Assembly: GCA_015680685.1 (NCBI GenBank)
Contig: MNCI01008966.1
Span: forward strand, 16,984 to 80,983
Origin: Gnetum montanum
Taxonomy: Eukaryota; Streptophyta; Gnetopsida; Gnetales; Gnetaceae
Length of the DNA stretch: 64,000 nucleotides
Direction: 5' to 3'
In this document: piece after piece, positions 25,274-36,756 of the stretch
Layout: each line of letters starts with the position of its first letter
Numbering within the stretch: the first letter of the stretch is position 1
Program-made: the position numbers and the translations under genes
Notes under the pieces: generated by a model
What the model saw: the letters and a program-made list of their open reading frames with translations, nothing else
Told to the model about the DNA's origin: nothing
Databases searched by the model: none

Positions 25274-26104
25274 TGATGAGTCATTTAATTAGCTACATCA
25301 ACGGGCATGCATCAACATAGCCCTATCGACGCATGATTTGATGCATTAATGTAGTGTCTAGTCTTGCTGATATAAATGTGTGTACCCACCACATTGATGG
25401 CATGTTAAGTTAGTAGCCTGGCCAAACTCTTATAGTTTTTCAAGTCTCGAGTTAGAATATTTTTTGAGTTCCCATAATAAGACTTCAAGGATTATATGAA
25501 TCCTTATTTGATCATCATTGTACTTGAACACTTTGATGTGATGACAATAAAGATGAGTTTTTTAGAACTCCTTGTAGCACTTAAGAATATATTAATGTTT
25601 TCTTTCATGCACTTTATTATTCATGCATTTTACACTCTTGTCCTTAGTTAATTAATACACTTAAGTACAACCACTTTGAACATATCTCTTAAAGCTTGGT
25701 ATTTCCAATAATGGCTATCTATTAAGCCCATCGATAGACACTTGGTAACCTAGTAGCGTTAGAGTGAGTTCAAAATGCAAACAAAAAGTGGGCCCAAATG
25801 TTTATGTCAACCTAGTTAGACTAAGTTATTAGATAGTTAAATAGTTGATTTCTAATTAATTCTCTTGATTTCATACATAGATTAAATTTAATAAAATATA
25901 AATATAAATCATGTGCCTTATCTTACACTTAACCATACAACTGAGCTTACACAAGTGAAGTTAAGAAGATAACAATCATAACTCTCACAACACTATCTTT
26001 GCCCATTAGTGCGTTTAGGGGCTAAGTCCAACAAATTCGATCAGATTGCTGGTGAACAATTGTGATTCATATGGTTGAGTGGAGGGACTACTTGCTGCTC
26101 ATCA
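25274..26104 (+). repeat. E2 3' LTR (831 bp)
   Basis: It starts TGATGAGTCAT and ends GCTGCTCATCA. TATAAATGTG is at 25371-25380 and AATAAAGATGAG at about 25545-25556. It aligns with 13125-13939 throughout. Differences include about 30 extra bases in U3 (about 25322-25352) and loss of about 15 bases near 25655. The upstream tract 'cactcagtcatagcagga' is a decayed 3' polypurine tract. Confidence 0.85.
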
Positions 26105-27105
26105 ATTGGCATGATCTACTACTCATAGAGAAATTTGACACATTAAATTCAGCCATGGAGCAAGGATTAAATAAATATGGGAAAACTAGTAATTTTATAT
26201 TGTTATATAAAAGAAGGATAAAAATAATTTGAATAATTATTGAACGATTATTGTGAGTAATGTTTTCCTAAGTTGCTAGGTACTCTAGTAGTAAAGAGAA
26301 TCCATACTTAGGCTGAAGTTAACCAGGTTAAGGCAAAATATTAAGTAGGTTTAAGATAAGATCATTTTGCTATTAATTACTTAGTTACTCTTAGACATTA
26401 CATGGAGTTTGCAAAAATGCCTAATAAAAAAGTTTTTATTTGTTTTATTGATTTTGCAAAAGCATATGATTTAGTTATCTGTAAAAAAATGATGGTTGCA
26501 AATACATAAAATTAGCATCCCTTCAAGTTTGATTGCAACAACTCTAAGATTGTATGAGGAAGTAATATTGAAATTACAAACAACAATTCAAAGAAAAAAA
26601 TTTTAATTCTAGAAAAAATTGGAGTTAAGCAAGGTTTTCCACTTTCTGCAACTCTCTTTCTTATCTTTATTGATGAAATGCAACAATGGTTATGCAACAA
26701 GTAAGATAGTCATGTTATCAAAAATGGCTCCCAAGTAGTGAATCTTCTTTTATATGTAGATGATGTTGCCTTGATTTTCATTATTGCAGAAGGTATGCAA
26801 AATATGTTGCAAATGCTATAAAATTATTATCATTCATCTAGTCTTTAAGTGAATGTAAATAAAACCAAATTGATGATCTGGGATACAAGAACTAATTGTT
26901 ATAACTTCCATCTTAGAGGTACCAATGTGCAAATAGTAGATTTCTTTAAATATTTGGGTCTCATTTATCTGAATAATTACATGTTGAAAAAGTGCATCAA
27001 ATTAAAAATAGTAGGAGATTTCAAGACTATGTATGCTTTTAAAAGTAACTGCAAAGATTTAGGCCTCTGGGCTTGGAAGGTTAGAAAACAAAATTTTTAA
27101 ACTAT
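26105..27105 (+). pseudogene. LINE-A copy 1, reverse-transcriptase part (left segment)
   Basis: Broken frames read VTLRHYMEFAKMPNKKVFIC then FIDFAKAYD (26388-26475), GVKQGFPLSATLFLIFIDEM (26620-26680), LLYVDDVALIF (26745-26780; the RT Y-x-D-D box), and an open frame 26849-27100 with VNVNKTKLMIWDTRTN, VDFFKYLGLIY and CKDLGLWAWKVRKQ. This is the palm and thumb of a non-LTR RT. It stops exactly at 27105, where E4 begins, and resumes at 56598 in the same frame. The upstream endonuclease was not found; E2 abuts it. Confidence 0.75.
27101..27105. repeat. Left target site duplication of E4 (actat)
   Basis: The five bases actat stand just before the TGATAAAATCC start of E4. They are repeated exactly at 56593-56597, after the TCATCA end of E4's 3' LTR. 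Confidence 0.8.
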
Positions 27106-27755
27106 TGATAAAATCCATTAAGTTAAATGATGTAATATCATAGCTATGCTTACATCATTGTAGATACAATGTAGTGGGCCTTGTTCATGACTATAAATAC
27201 TAATCCATTGTTGCATCATTGGAAAAATTTTCCATGAGTTACACTTAGATTTAGACTTAGAAGTGAATACCCCTAGTGTGGTAACTAACAGTTGTCCAAA
27301 GTCTTTATACAAGTGGATTATACCTAGACATAATTCATGACCAACAATAAAGATCGAGATTATTTCTTACCATTGTAGCATCTCACTTAGTTTACTTTTA
27401 TTTTCTAATATGTTTACTTTGATTCTATTCTTTACATTTTCTAAATATTTTACTTTTCTAATGTCCATTAGTAAGGTGGAATAAGTACAATTGGTTTTGA
27501 GCATTAAGTGCAATCATTTGGTAACCCAATAGTAACTTCACTTAATTCACTCAGTAGTGAATTCAATTGGTAATTTTGGTAATGATTACATGAGCCAAGG
27601 CATGTACAGGAAGCTAAGAATGGATGCTTATCAACATGAGCTAGGATAGGTTACATTTCTATTGTCATTTAGAATTAGACTTTATTCTCACTTTTATTAT
27701 GAAAACACTTAGGATTTACTTGAGTTCATAACATCATGATATAATATACCTCACT
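27106..27755 (+). repeat. E4 5' LTR, 3' part missing
   Basis: It aligns with 44537-45230: ATCCATTAAGTT head, ACTATAAATAC TATA-like site (27190-27200), AACAATAAAGATC in R (about 27338), and 'acttaggatttacttgag' near its end. After 27755 the match stops. At 27756-27770 'taggattcacttgag' repeats a bit of the LTR, then Tat-like integrase sequence begins. Confidence 0.72.
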
Positions 27756-27770
27756 TAGGATTCACTTGAG

Positions 27771-27788
27771 CCCACCTCGTATAGCTTG
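27771..27788 (+). pseudogene. Tat-like integrase fragment, part left of E3
   Basis: ccc acc tcg tat agc reads PTSYS and continues, after removing E3 and one target copy, with tta gtt tat gga tct (LVYGS) from 34134. Together this is the conserved PxSLVYG segment of plant Ty3 integrases. It shows E3 landed inside an integrase gene. Confidence 0.6.
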
Positions 27789-28732
27789 TGATGAGTGGCA
27801 AGGTACCCCTACACTTAACCATACGAATATGAGTGTTTCATGCACGATCTGGTCGAAATCTGCAGATGGGCTAGTTGTGGTATCTAGATAGTTACTCACT
27901 GATCGCAGTTCGCTATCTTTCCACCTAGACTAGTATTTACTTTATCACATATGGTTTAGTCCAGAGTGAGGTGTATGATGTGGTTCTAACCTAGTGCTAC
28001 TCCTAAAGGTAATGGAAAATAACTTTAATTAAGCTAGAAGGAAAAGGGAGAGAGAATCTAAGCTAGCCTAAGTGCGATGAGCATCCGTACACATCTTGGA
28101 CCTTGTGCATGACTACCACTAGGATTACCAAGTGCATGGCCTAGGTACGCTACTGGGATACCAAGTAGTCACACTTGAATGCTCGTGATTAAGTCATACT
28201 CTTTCCACATTTAAGGAGTTTAGGGCGAAGAGATATTAACTACGAAAGTAATAAATAACAATAATAATTAAATAATTAAACTAAGTGAATGTTGTAATGA
28301 TGAAGTAATCTCGATCTTTATTTTCGATCATGTGTGTCCAAGTACGTCACACTCAAATAAAGATGCCGCACAATTACAATCATCACACTGTGAGCATGCA
28401 CTGGGGGAAAAGAGTTGAGAGAAAAAAATGATAAAAAGACTCTACTCGAACACTAAACTGACTATTGACTTTCTCATGCATCCCATTGTGTATTTATAGG
28501 CTCACATGGGAACCACGATATCGTGTATACGATATCGCTAGCCAGGTCGTGATATCGCATACTCGATATCACGTACGCGATATCAAGGGTCCAATATCAG
28601 GACATATCAGGGGTTCGATAACAGGGGTCGAATATCAGCACCTAGTTAACAAGGGTCTGATATCAGCACCTGGTTAACAAGGCTCTGATATCAAGGATCT
28701 GATATTAGCACTTGACAAACCATGATTCATCA
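27789..28732 (-). repeat. E3 3' LTR (944 bp)
   Basis: The minus strand begins TGATGAATCATGG and ends CACTCATCA. U3 (28510-28725) is packed with GATATC palindromes and degenerate units of about 28 bases containing ATCAGCACCTGGTTAAC. TATA-like CCTATAAATA is at 28491-28500. It matches 33188-34131 closely and has the same length. Confidence 0.9.
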
Positions 28733-28742
28733 TACCCCCACG
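28733..28742 (-). promoter_or_regulatory. E3 3' polypurine tract
   Basis: The minus strand reads CGTGGGGGTA directly before the 3' LTR start, as needed for plus-strand priming. The upstream context (cattttgtttaactcaagg) is shared with E5. Confidence 0.65.
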
Positions 28743-28869
28743 ACTAAATAACAACACGTCCTTGAGTTAAACAAAATGAGAATGGGTCCAATTGATTACA
28801 CAGTGGATAGGTATGGGACTATTGACTAACTAGAAATTATTCATGCTATAGTGTGGGATTGAACAAAAT

Positions 28870-29350
28870 AAAATTAGGACACAGACACAAAATTACAAAA
28901 CTTTGTTGGAACTCATGTGGTTCCAGATGACAGTGGTTCCTCCATGGGTGCTTTTCCTTTGTCATGCGTGCCAAGCTTCTAAGATTAATACCATTAAAGA
29001 AGCGCATGATGTTTCTCCTCTTCTATCCAAGGATTATGAGTTGTCCATGTTGATGTTCCAATGTTTGATGGAGTTGGCACTTCCCATGGACACGGCAACT
29101 GCGGGAACACTTGATTGGCCTTGACATGCTATGCTACAAATAGCCATTGTTCCTCTTCATAGGCTTGGGCCCTGACCTCTTCACCTTTTTCTTGGCTAAA
29201 TCGTGTAGTGACAAGAGTTCCCTAATGGATGCTGAATGATTATGCCTCCTGCCTTGCATGTTCTGCATGAGGTCCTTGGCCTCTACCTCCCCCTGGGTGT
29301 TTCGTTGCACCTTGAGAAGGTCCTCCTTGTTGTCCTCTTTTAGGGGCCAT
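28870..29350 (-). pseudogene. E3 shortened extra ORF (N-terminus joined to C-terminus)
   Basis: It starts MAPKRGQQGGPSQGATKHPG at 29350, with a Gly/Arg/Gln-rich head, then a stop. It resumes with HVKANQVFPQLPCPWEVPTP (29125-29065) and a C-terminal tail containing KGKAPMEEP. E5 has the same C-terminal wording (IKANQMFLQLPCLW, KGKKTMEEP), but about 2.2 kb of globular and coiled-coil sequence between the two ends is missing here. Both ends are kept while the middle and pol are lost. Confidence 0.6.
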
Positions 29351-30859
29351 CTATAATCACATAAATATCAATCGTTAGTAAGGTTATTGAGAGAAGTTCA
29401 AGTAATTCATACCTTACTCATTGCCTTTAATAAATTTTGAATTCTTTACTTAGTGTGATTTTAGATTTAGAAATTTTTTTCAAGGAAGTTTCCGTAAAAG
29501 TTTAATGTTGGACCTGATTTGTTTAGGTGACACATAAAAGGACATGTAATGGTTTTGAGGAATGTTTGATAAAATGATGATAGAGGAAAGAATAGATTTG
29601 GCAATGAAGTACTTGGAGGGTATAAAATGATGTGGTGGTGTGCAAGAAGTACAAATTATAGAAGTCATGCAAGTGGGTCCTCCCCAAAGTAGGTTTCTAC
29701 CTATGATGCCATTACGTAACCACCCTGAAAATGTTTGTAGGCACTAGAAGGGTTAAATGTAATCCACACTAGTTCCACAAAACACACACATGCACCATGA
29801 TGAGGTATGAATTCAATGCTACACAAGACACGAGTCACAAATACATGAACAACAAGATGAGGCAAACTGTAGAAGGGACTGTAGAGATTGGGACGTGAGA
29901 TAATTGACCCCAAGCATAATGAATCTTGAGTGTAGGATGTCATTAATGTGTCATTAGCTCGTCACTCCAAAATCAAGACCAAGTCCATTCCTGCGATTAG
30001 TGACATCGCATTGTTTCATCCGATGATGGACAACCATAAGAGCATCATGATAACAAAGCATACGATCACTTGGTGTTTTGTTCAAGGGAGGAGTGATTGG
30101 AAATTTGCGGCACACTTGTTTTGATCTTTTTGTCACTTTTTTCTTATCCACTTTGGCACACTTTTCTTGCTTTTTTTTGTTCCTTTTCTTTGTTTTTTTG
30201 AATGCTTAATCTAGAGAAGCCGCCTACATTCAGGCATGGGTGCATATCTTTCCAGTGGGACCCCCTAGAATAGCATTAGGTTTCTTTTATTAAGTGCCTT
30301 TATTACTCTTACTCCCATTTTTCATTAGATCTACAAGGATCTTAGTAAAACCAGGCTACATGAAAACTCCTAAAAATGTCACCAAAGAGAATCCACAAGT
30401 CCCCTTGATGTCACACCCTGGTCATTCCTGCTTAGTCCATCCTTCTTCGCTCTGAGCATAATGAGCACAAAATTACTTTAAGTTTTAATGTTGTCAAGAA
30501 TATCATCATACCCAAAGTAAAATATCTTATTAATAGAATGGGTGGATGGATGTTGTGGGCTCACTATTCAAATAACTAGTCACTTGAGACTTGATAGCAT
30601 AGAACAACACCTCAACCAACAAGTTACATGAGTGTTTTATTCATAGATGAGATTACTCATAAAAAGATAAAATAATAAATAAAAAGATAAAACAACAAAT
30701 TGAAAGATGAAAAAACTAAAAAACAAAAATTATAAAATTAAAGAAAAGGAAAAATATTTATTAATTCTACTTGTTAGAATGGAGGATGTCCCCCATAACT
30801 AATCAATTGAGTATGGCTAGAATTAATAAATGAAAGGTTAGGATCCATGCATGTTGGAA
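29351..30859 (-). other. E3 spacer with conserved block and mid-element polypurine tract
   Basis: Polypurine-like ATGGGGGACATCC is at 30784-30796 (minus). An A-rich tract (T-rich in element sense) is at 30655-30765. A block with gtgtgacatcaaggggactt is near 30400-30420, also present in E4 (39779-39800). The conserved AGAAAG-type block is at 30215-30260. No coding frame is supported; the frames at 29480-30151 have no counterparts in other elements. Confidence 0.6.
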
Positions 30860-33050
30860 ATATTGGGGATCAATCATATCCCAACCACTGGGTGTCTTTT
30901 GAGGTGGTGGTTGGAATGTACCCATATTGGGGTTTACACACTTGACCATAATAGACATAGTGGGGTAGGTTATATGATAGGATCATGGGATAAGGAGCTA
31001 CCCCACTATGGCACCCTTGACCGTAAGATGGCATGCAAGGATTAATATGTCCCCCTCTGTGGTTATATTCATTGGGCGGCATAGTTATTGGAGTATTGAG
31101 TGGTGGCCCTGATAAGGTAACATGAGGCATTGGGTTCGAAGAGGAAGATGCACCATAGTGTTGGACTTGTGCTAAGTTGGTAGATGCAGTGGTTTCTAAA
31201 CTATGGTCTCCCTTTCTACGGTCACGTCTAAAGAAGGGACACCTATGATGTTGTGGAGGATTCCCACTACTATTGATAGTAGAAGCATAAGTAACATTCA
31301 TGGGTTGATGTTGCGATGAAAATCCTTCAAGTACAATTGGTGGTGATGTAGAAGGAGGTGAAGGATGAGAATTTTGAAATTGAGAAGAAGTGTAAGGTAC
31401 CTAAGGTGGTGGTCCTATTGGTGAGGATACAGGTTGATAGTATTGAGGAGAATAATAATACTGTGGCGAGATAGAGGATGTTGAACTTGATAAGAACTTA
31501 GGTTCAAATGATATGAAGGGTGTAACCAGTTTGGGGATGGCCTCCTCCACAATTGGGATTGTTGCCATTGTGATTGAACACAGTATTTCTGTACAAACTC
31601 TAGATGTAACATTCTTCTCCAATGTTGATGTAAATGTGACAAGATTGGGCATTGGCCTTTGGGATGGTCATACAGGCAAATGTCACATTGATATGTATGA
31701 TTAGTAGTTGAGTTCTTATTCTCTTCAACCCTTCTCTCCAATTTTCTAGTGGTATTCTATCTTGTTTCTTGGTTTTTCACGACTCTACCTCTAATGATGT
31801 TGGCATATTCTCCACATTTTTCATGTATCCACTCCGTCATCTTATTAATCTTTGCCTCAATTTCATCTAGTGATTGTAGTATTGGCAAAGATGATTCCAC
31901 CTCCTTGAGGTGAGTTGATTTCTCCTCTTCATGATTATGGACCTTTGCTAATTCAAGATTTTGGTCCCATTGAGAGCTTTCAACATTCTCCCATTTAGCT
32001 AACTCTCCTTCTTCTTTTGGTACCTACTTAATAAGCTCTTGGAGTTGATGGGTTTGTAGCTCGTATAGTTGACCTCTCGCATACATCCCTAGGATCTCCC
32101 TTGTTTCATTATGGAGCCCATCTATGATATGGTACATTAGCCTTTCCTCGGAGAATCCATGGCCTGGGCAGTTGTTTAACAGTGCATAATATCCTTCTAA
32201 AGCCATGTCCAAGGGTTCATTTTGCACTTGTTTCCACTCTTGGATTTTTCACATAGGTTTGATATCTTTCATTGAAGAGTTCTACCATTGTTGGCCAACA
32301 TCGGATTAATTTTGGTTTTAAGGACATATACCATACTTTTGTGTGGCCAATGAGTATCATATGAAAGAGCTTAAGTTTTTTCCATCCATTATCAATGTTG
32401 TTCCATGTATAGGCATCGTAGAAGGCTTGTAAATGTTTTTGCGGATCTAATTCATAGCCTTCTAAAAATTTGGGGAAGATGTTTAAATCAAGCCTAGGTA
32501 GAAGAATTTCCTTGTGATGCCTACAGGATATTCAAACAGCCTCTTATATATGCATTTGGTTGTTAGTGGCCAGAAGGGGTTCATCTTCACTAAGTATGTT
32601 GTGATTTTGTGAGTTCAGATGATGTTGTCCTTGTTCATGTTTGTGTTCTTGACTTTCTTTGTGAGCTCAATTTTTAGTTCTACGCCAATCCCTTGCAAGA
32701 TAGTCATCTGTGTCACAATCTAACATTGAAGGAGTAGAGGAAGAGAGGGAACTATAAAACTCATTATGACTTTTGTAAGTCTTCCAATCATCCCCAAATA
32801 AGTTCTTGTTAGTTATCAATAAGGTCCTAGGCCTTTTGGGCCTCCTCGTTCTATGGGATGTCTCATCCTTACTAGAGGTGTCTAAGTTGGTTGACAAGAA
32901 TCCTTGAGTATCATTGGGATACTCATGAACATATGGAATTCTTGCATAAGGTTGAGTACTCCAAACTTTGTCTTCATTATATAATTCATTGGTTCTCCAA
33001 TGAATTGCCTCACTAGTTATGGCGTTAGCATAGTCTTGTGAGAGAGACAT
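30860..33050 (-). pseudogene. gag: E3 gag, lightly broken
   Basis: It starts MSLSQDYANAITSEAIHW at 33050. The first 127 codons are open (33050-32667), with a basic RTRRPKRPRT stretch. The gag core lies near 32470-32280 (LEGYELDPQKHLQAFYDAYT), then MQNEPLDMALEGYYALLNNC (32227-32168). The zinc knuckle at about 31690-31640 reads CDICLYDHPKGQC, an intact C-x2-C-x3-H-x4-C. A Ser/Pro/Tyr-rich tail follows, with the frame 31301-30870. It is the only recognisable structural gene of E3. Confidence 0.8.
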
Positions 33051-33168
33051 TGTTGTGAGTGGTGTGTAACTTAATTGAATTGAATTTAATTTCTTTTCTA
33101 AAGGATATATCGTTAATACTTGTTATAGTGATCTTGTATGATATAACTAGTCTAAATAGCTAATATTG

Positions 33169-33186
33169 TCCCTGACAACGGTGCCA
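33169..33186 (-). promoter_or_regulatory. E3 primer binding site, tRNA-Asp type
   Basis: The minus strand reads TGGCACCGTTGTCAGGGA, three transitions from the tRNA-Asp complement and the best match in the window. Confidence 0.75.
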
Positions 33187-33187
33187 A

Positions 33188-34131
33188 TGATGAGTGGCGA
33201 GGTACCCCTACACTCAACCATACAAATACAAGCATTTCATGCATGATCTAGTCGAACTCTGTAGATGGGCTAGTTGTGGTATCTAGATAGTTACTTGCTG
33301 ATCGCAGTTTGTTGTCTTCCCACCTAGACTAGTATTTTCTTTTGTCACATATGGTTTAGTCCAAAGTGATGTGTATGATGTGGTTCTAACCTAGTGCTAC
33401 TCTTGGAGGAAATGGACAATAACTTTAATTAAGCTAGGAGGAAAAGGGAGAGAGAATCTAAGCTAGCCTAAGTGCGATGAGCATCTATCCCTTAATCATC
33501 TATACACATCTTGGACCTCGTGCATGACTACCACTGGGATTACCAAGCGCATGGCCTAGGTACGCTATTGGGATACCAAGTAGTCACACTTGAATGCTCG
33601 TGATTAAGTTGTACTCTTTCCACATTTAAGGAGTTCAAGGTGAAGAGATATTAACTACAAAAGCAATAAATAAAAATAACAATTAAATAATTAAACTAAG
33701 TGAATTCTACAATGATGAAGTAATCTCTATCTTTATTTTCAGTCATGTGCGTGTCCAAGTACATCACACTCGAATAAACGTGCCATACAATTACAATCAT
33801 CACACTACGGGCATACACTGGGGGAAAAGAGTTGAGAGGAAAAAATGACAAAAAGACTCTACTTGAACACTAAACTAACTATTGACTTTCCCGTGCACCC
33901 CATTATGTATTTATAGGCTCACACTGGAACCACAATATCGCGTATATGATATCGCTATCCAGGTTGCAATATCAACACTCATCAAATATCAGGGGTCCAA
34001 TATCAGGACTCATCGGATATAAGGGGTCCAATAACAAGGGTCTAATATCAGCACCTGGTTAACAAGGGTCCAATATCAACACTTGGTTAATAAGGGTCCA
34101 ATATCAGCACCTAACAAACCACGATTCCTCA
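33188..34131 (-). repeat. E3 5' LTR (944 bp)
   Basis: Same length and structure as 27789-28732. The TATA-like site is at 33908-33917 (minus CCTATAAATA). The U3 repeat region is at 33930-34120. On the minus strand it starts TGAGGAATCGTGG (one base off the TGATGA consensus) and ends CACTCATCA. Confidence 0.9.
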
Positions 34132-34535
34132 GCTTAGTTTATGGATCTAAAGTTGTTTTGCTTTTTAAATTGTAGGTACCATCTCTAATAGTAGCTCTAT
34201 CAAACTTCATCAATGACAAGTAGAATAAGGAGTTGTGTATCATGGACCTCAAGTCAGTGGATTAGTAGTGAATAAAAACACTTGCTCACATCAAGCAATA
34301 CTAAGAAAGGCAACAACAACAACACTATCATGATCTAAACAAGGGGAAAGTCAAGGAAGGAGACCTTGTCCTCAAGGCCATTCGTGAGCATATGGATAAG
34401 TTCTTAGCTAATTGAAAAGAACCTTTCCTAATTGTAAAAGCTTATAGCAATGGAGCTTTTGAGTAAATCGATATGGATGGTAATAAGCTAGCTAACCTAG
34501 TCAACCATTCCCATCTCAAGCCATACTTCATCTAA
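34132..34535 (+). pseudogene. Tat-like integrase C-terminus, part right of E3
   Basis: Continues from 27788: LVYGSKVVLLFKL, then VPSLIVALSNFIND (34180-34215), then GDLVLKAIREHMDKFLANWK (about 34350-34410), and NLVNHSHLKPYFI with a stop near 34535. The order SLVYG, IPSLR-like, GDLVL, NW.GPF-like, HLK.Y matches the end of Tat-lineage integrases and differs from E4's own integrase at 38290-39230. There are several in-frame stops. Confidence 0.65.
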
Positions 34536-36756
34536 TGTTAACCTATTTATTTGTAGCCTTTGTTTTCCCTTGTTCATAGGTCAAGCCAATATTTGACATT
34601 GATGAAATTTGCTAGTTTACAATAAGTGCCATCATGACCTTCTATTCCCCTTTCTAGCCTCTCAAGAATATTGCGAATCTTATATGAGTTTGCATGATAT
34701 AATGCAAAACACATGTGCTCTAAATAATTGTTACCAATGATGGCCCATGTGCATCTGTTGCCTCATGTAATTTTTGTAAACACATATATCCTTTGACTTA
34801 TTTGGTTAGGCTCTTGAAGTTGTGCTTACAGGATAAGCCCAAAGCCATTTCAAGGATGTGATTCATCATGAAGGTGAGTCACCATGTAACCTCGGTATGT
34901 AAGATTTGGTTAGTATGTTTGATCTTGTCAACAATGCTTTCCTCACATCATCTTCATTACTTGTTCTAATCTATGGCAAAACCCATTGTTTAACATTCAT
35001 GCACCATGGTTCTGTGACATCTCCTTTGATACACTTTGTCATCAAGATCATTGAATGTAACACATCTCATTCAATGAGAAAACAAGACAAATTTTGGCCT
35101 TGGTAATGAAACCCAATGAAGGTTTCACCCTTCTAAAAAAACTAGGAGACAAATTACCAAGAAAGCCAAGAGGTTAGTGAAGCCTAAAGTCAAAACAATG
35201 GCTCCAAACAAACAAAAGGGAAGAGCTTAATGGTCAAAGAAGACCAAGAATGGAGTGTTGGCTTCTTTAACATATTATTGAGTAACTAGTAGTTTAAGCA
35301 TAGATCATGAAGACCACTTCAATTAGCACACATGTTACCACCATACCATAGACATGATGTTAGCATTTGGAGTTCATTACTAGCCATGGAACAACTCTCT
35401 CATAATTAAAAATAGCCATTATCTTATCCCAAACTCTTAACATCAAGCCATAACCCTGTTTCACCTTCGTAAGCACTTCTTGGCATGATTTGACAACTAC
35501 AAAATCATATATGGAGAGGGAGCATTTGTGATGAACCTACTGTGGTGTTTTACATTCTTTGTTGATGACTCTTAATTCAATCCTCCAAACATCAACAAAG
35601 AGGGGCCAATGAAACGCATTAAGGAAAATTCATACTACAAGGTAAAAAGCTCATGGTCAAAATTTTTTTTATAATTTGGGGGACAGACAAAGGTAGATAT
35701 AATTGCCTTGTTTCCCCAATAAAATCCTTTATTATGACCTTGTATAAATAATTTCAAAAAGCTTCTCAAGTGTAAAAATGAGATTTGTGGTTCACAAGCT
35801 ATAATTCCATACTTTCTAGCTTATGAAGGTCAAAAATGTCTCACAAGCTATAAATATCATATATTCTAGGTTGTGGAAGTCTTTAAAATGCTCCAAAAGT
35901 TGAAAATTCTATGTACCTTAGCTTATTAAGGCTAAAAGATACTTCATAGGTTGCAAAATTTAGCATTTTCACCTCACATGATGGACGTCCCAACTCCACA
36001 CACTAGGCAGCATGTGAGGTCAGCATGTGGGATGTGGACTTTAGTCCCACATGCTAGGCAACATTTGGAAACAATGCATAGCACTTGGGATTTTAGCCCA
36101 CATGCTATAGTTTGACCATGAAGTCATTCGTAATGCTTAAACTTGGAATGGATGCAAGCATCACAGATCCATAGCCTATAAATGCTAGATTTGAAACCAC
36201 ATTCAGGACTTTTTGGACAATTTTGTAGAGGTCACTTAGAAGAGCTTTGGTAGCAAATTTTAGCAACATCTTTGCAACACAAACAATGTTAATTTTTGAG
36301 GGCAACACCAAGATCAATAATTAACAAAGTTGTAGACCAAATCACAAGAAAAGCACAGGCTCTACATGGGACACTCTACCAACTACATTAGATTACAATA
36401 GACATATCAATTTCTCAAGCTTTTGAGCCTTGATTTATACTCTTGAACCTCCCTATTCATTGTTCATTGATATTCATTATTTAATATAATATTTTCAGTG
36501 ATTCCTATTTGGCCTTATTATTTTCTTGTTTTTTTTTGCTCTCTAATCTTGTGTTATAATCTTGTTTTACATATTATTTTTATTATGGTTTTACTTGTGT
36601 TTAAATGAAGTTGGTAATAAACTTTCCAAGTCCTTGGATGATTGGCATGACCATTCAAGGTGCTCAAGATCCTTTTTGAGGCCCGTGGATCCATGAGTTA
36701 AACTATCTTAGATGGGATCTTTCAATTTTTGAGAACCAAAATTTTCTATCGTTACA
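34536..36756 (+). other. Tat-like 3' region and possible 3' LTR
   Basis: After the integrase end there is no supported coding frame. A purine tract, TTGGGGGACAGACAAAGG (about 35676-35695), could be its polypurine tract. What follows to 36756 has LTR traits: the inverted-repeat-rich words CCCACATGCTA and AGCATGTGGG (36010-36115), a TATA-like CCTATAAATGC (36175-36185), and an end in CA next to E4's RT. Degenerate repeats of about 70 bases (tcacaagctataa...) lie at 35790-35960. The LTR call is tentative. Confidence 0.35.

Larger units (their letters stand above)
13125..26104 (+). mobile_element. E2: near full-length Ty3/gypsy element with extra ORF, about 13 kb
   Basis: It has two recognisable LTRs, a PBS, gag, complete-length pol, a 2-kb spacer, an aORF and a 3' LTR, so it serves as the template for reading the other copies. 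All genes are broken by stops. RT keeps FMDD and integrase keeps D, D and E, but the protease D-S-G reads DSS. LTR divergence is high (many substitutions and several indels by eye), so it is old. The flanks (cttag before 13125; attgg after 26104) are not a clear target duplication. A near-repeat of the LTR start at 13065-13112 (taatgagtcatcatttaac) leaves the exact 5' edge uncertain. Confidence 0.88.
27789..34131 (-). mobile_element. E3: non-autonomous gag-only LTR retrotransposon (6343 bp)
   Basis: Complete with two 944-bp LTRs, a PBS and a 5-bp target duplication (gcttg 27784-27788; gctta 34132-34136, one mismatch). Inside, in minus order, are gag (33050-30860), the post-pol spacer with its conserved block, and a shortened aORF (29350-28870). 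Protease, RT, RNase H and integrase are all absent. To move it would need enzymes from a relative, as do TR-GAG or LARD-type derivatives. Confidence 0.85.

Noticed and set aside
28510-28725. CRISPR-like array of palindromic repeats
   Set aside because: Units are degenerate, have no unique spacers, and lie in an LTR U3 of a plant element.
35790-35960. Satellite-like repeat
   Set aside because: Only about three very degenerate units of about 70 bp; too weak to call beyond a note.
36105-36317. 70-codon minus-strand frame in the Tat-like region
   Set aside because: No recognisable motif and no counterpart elsewhere; chance frame in an LTR-like stretch.
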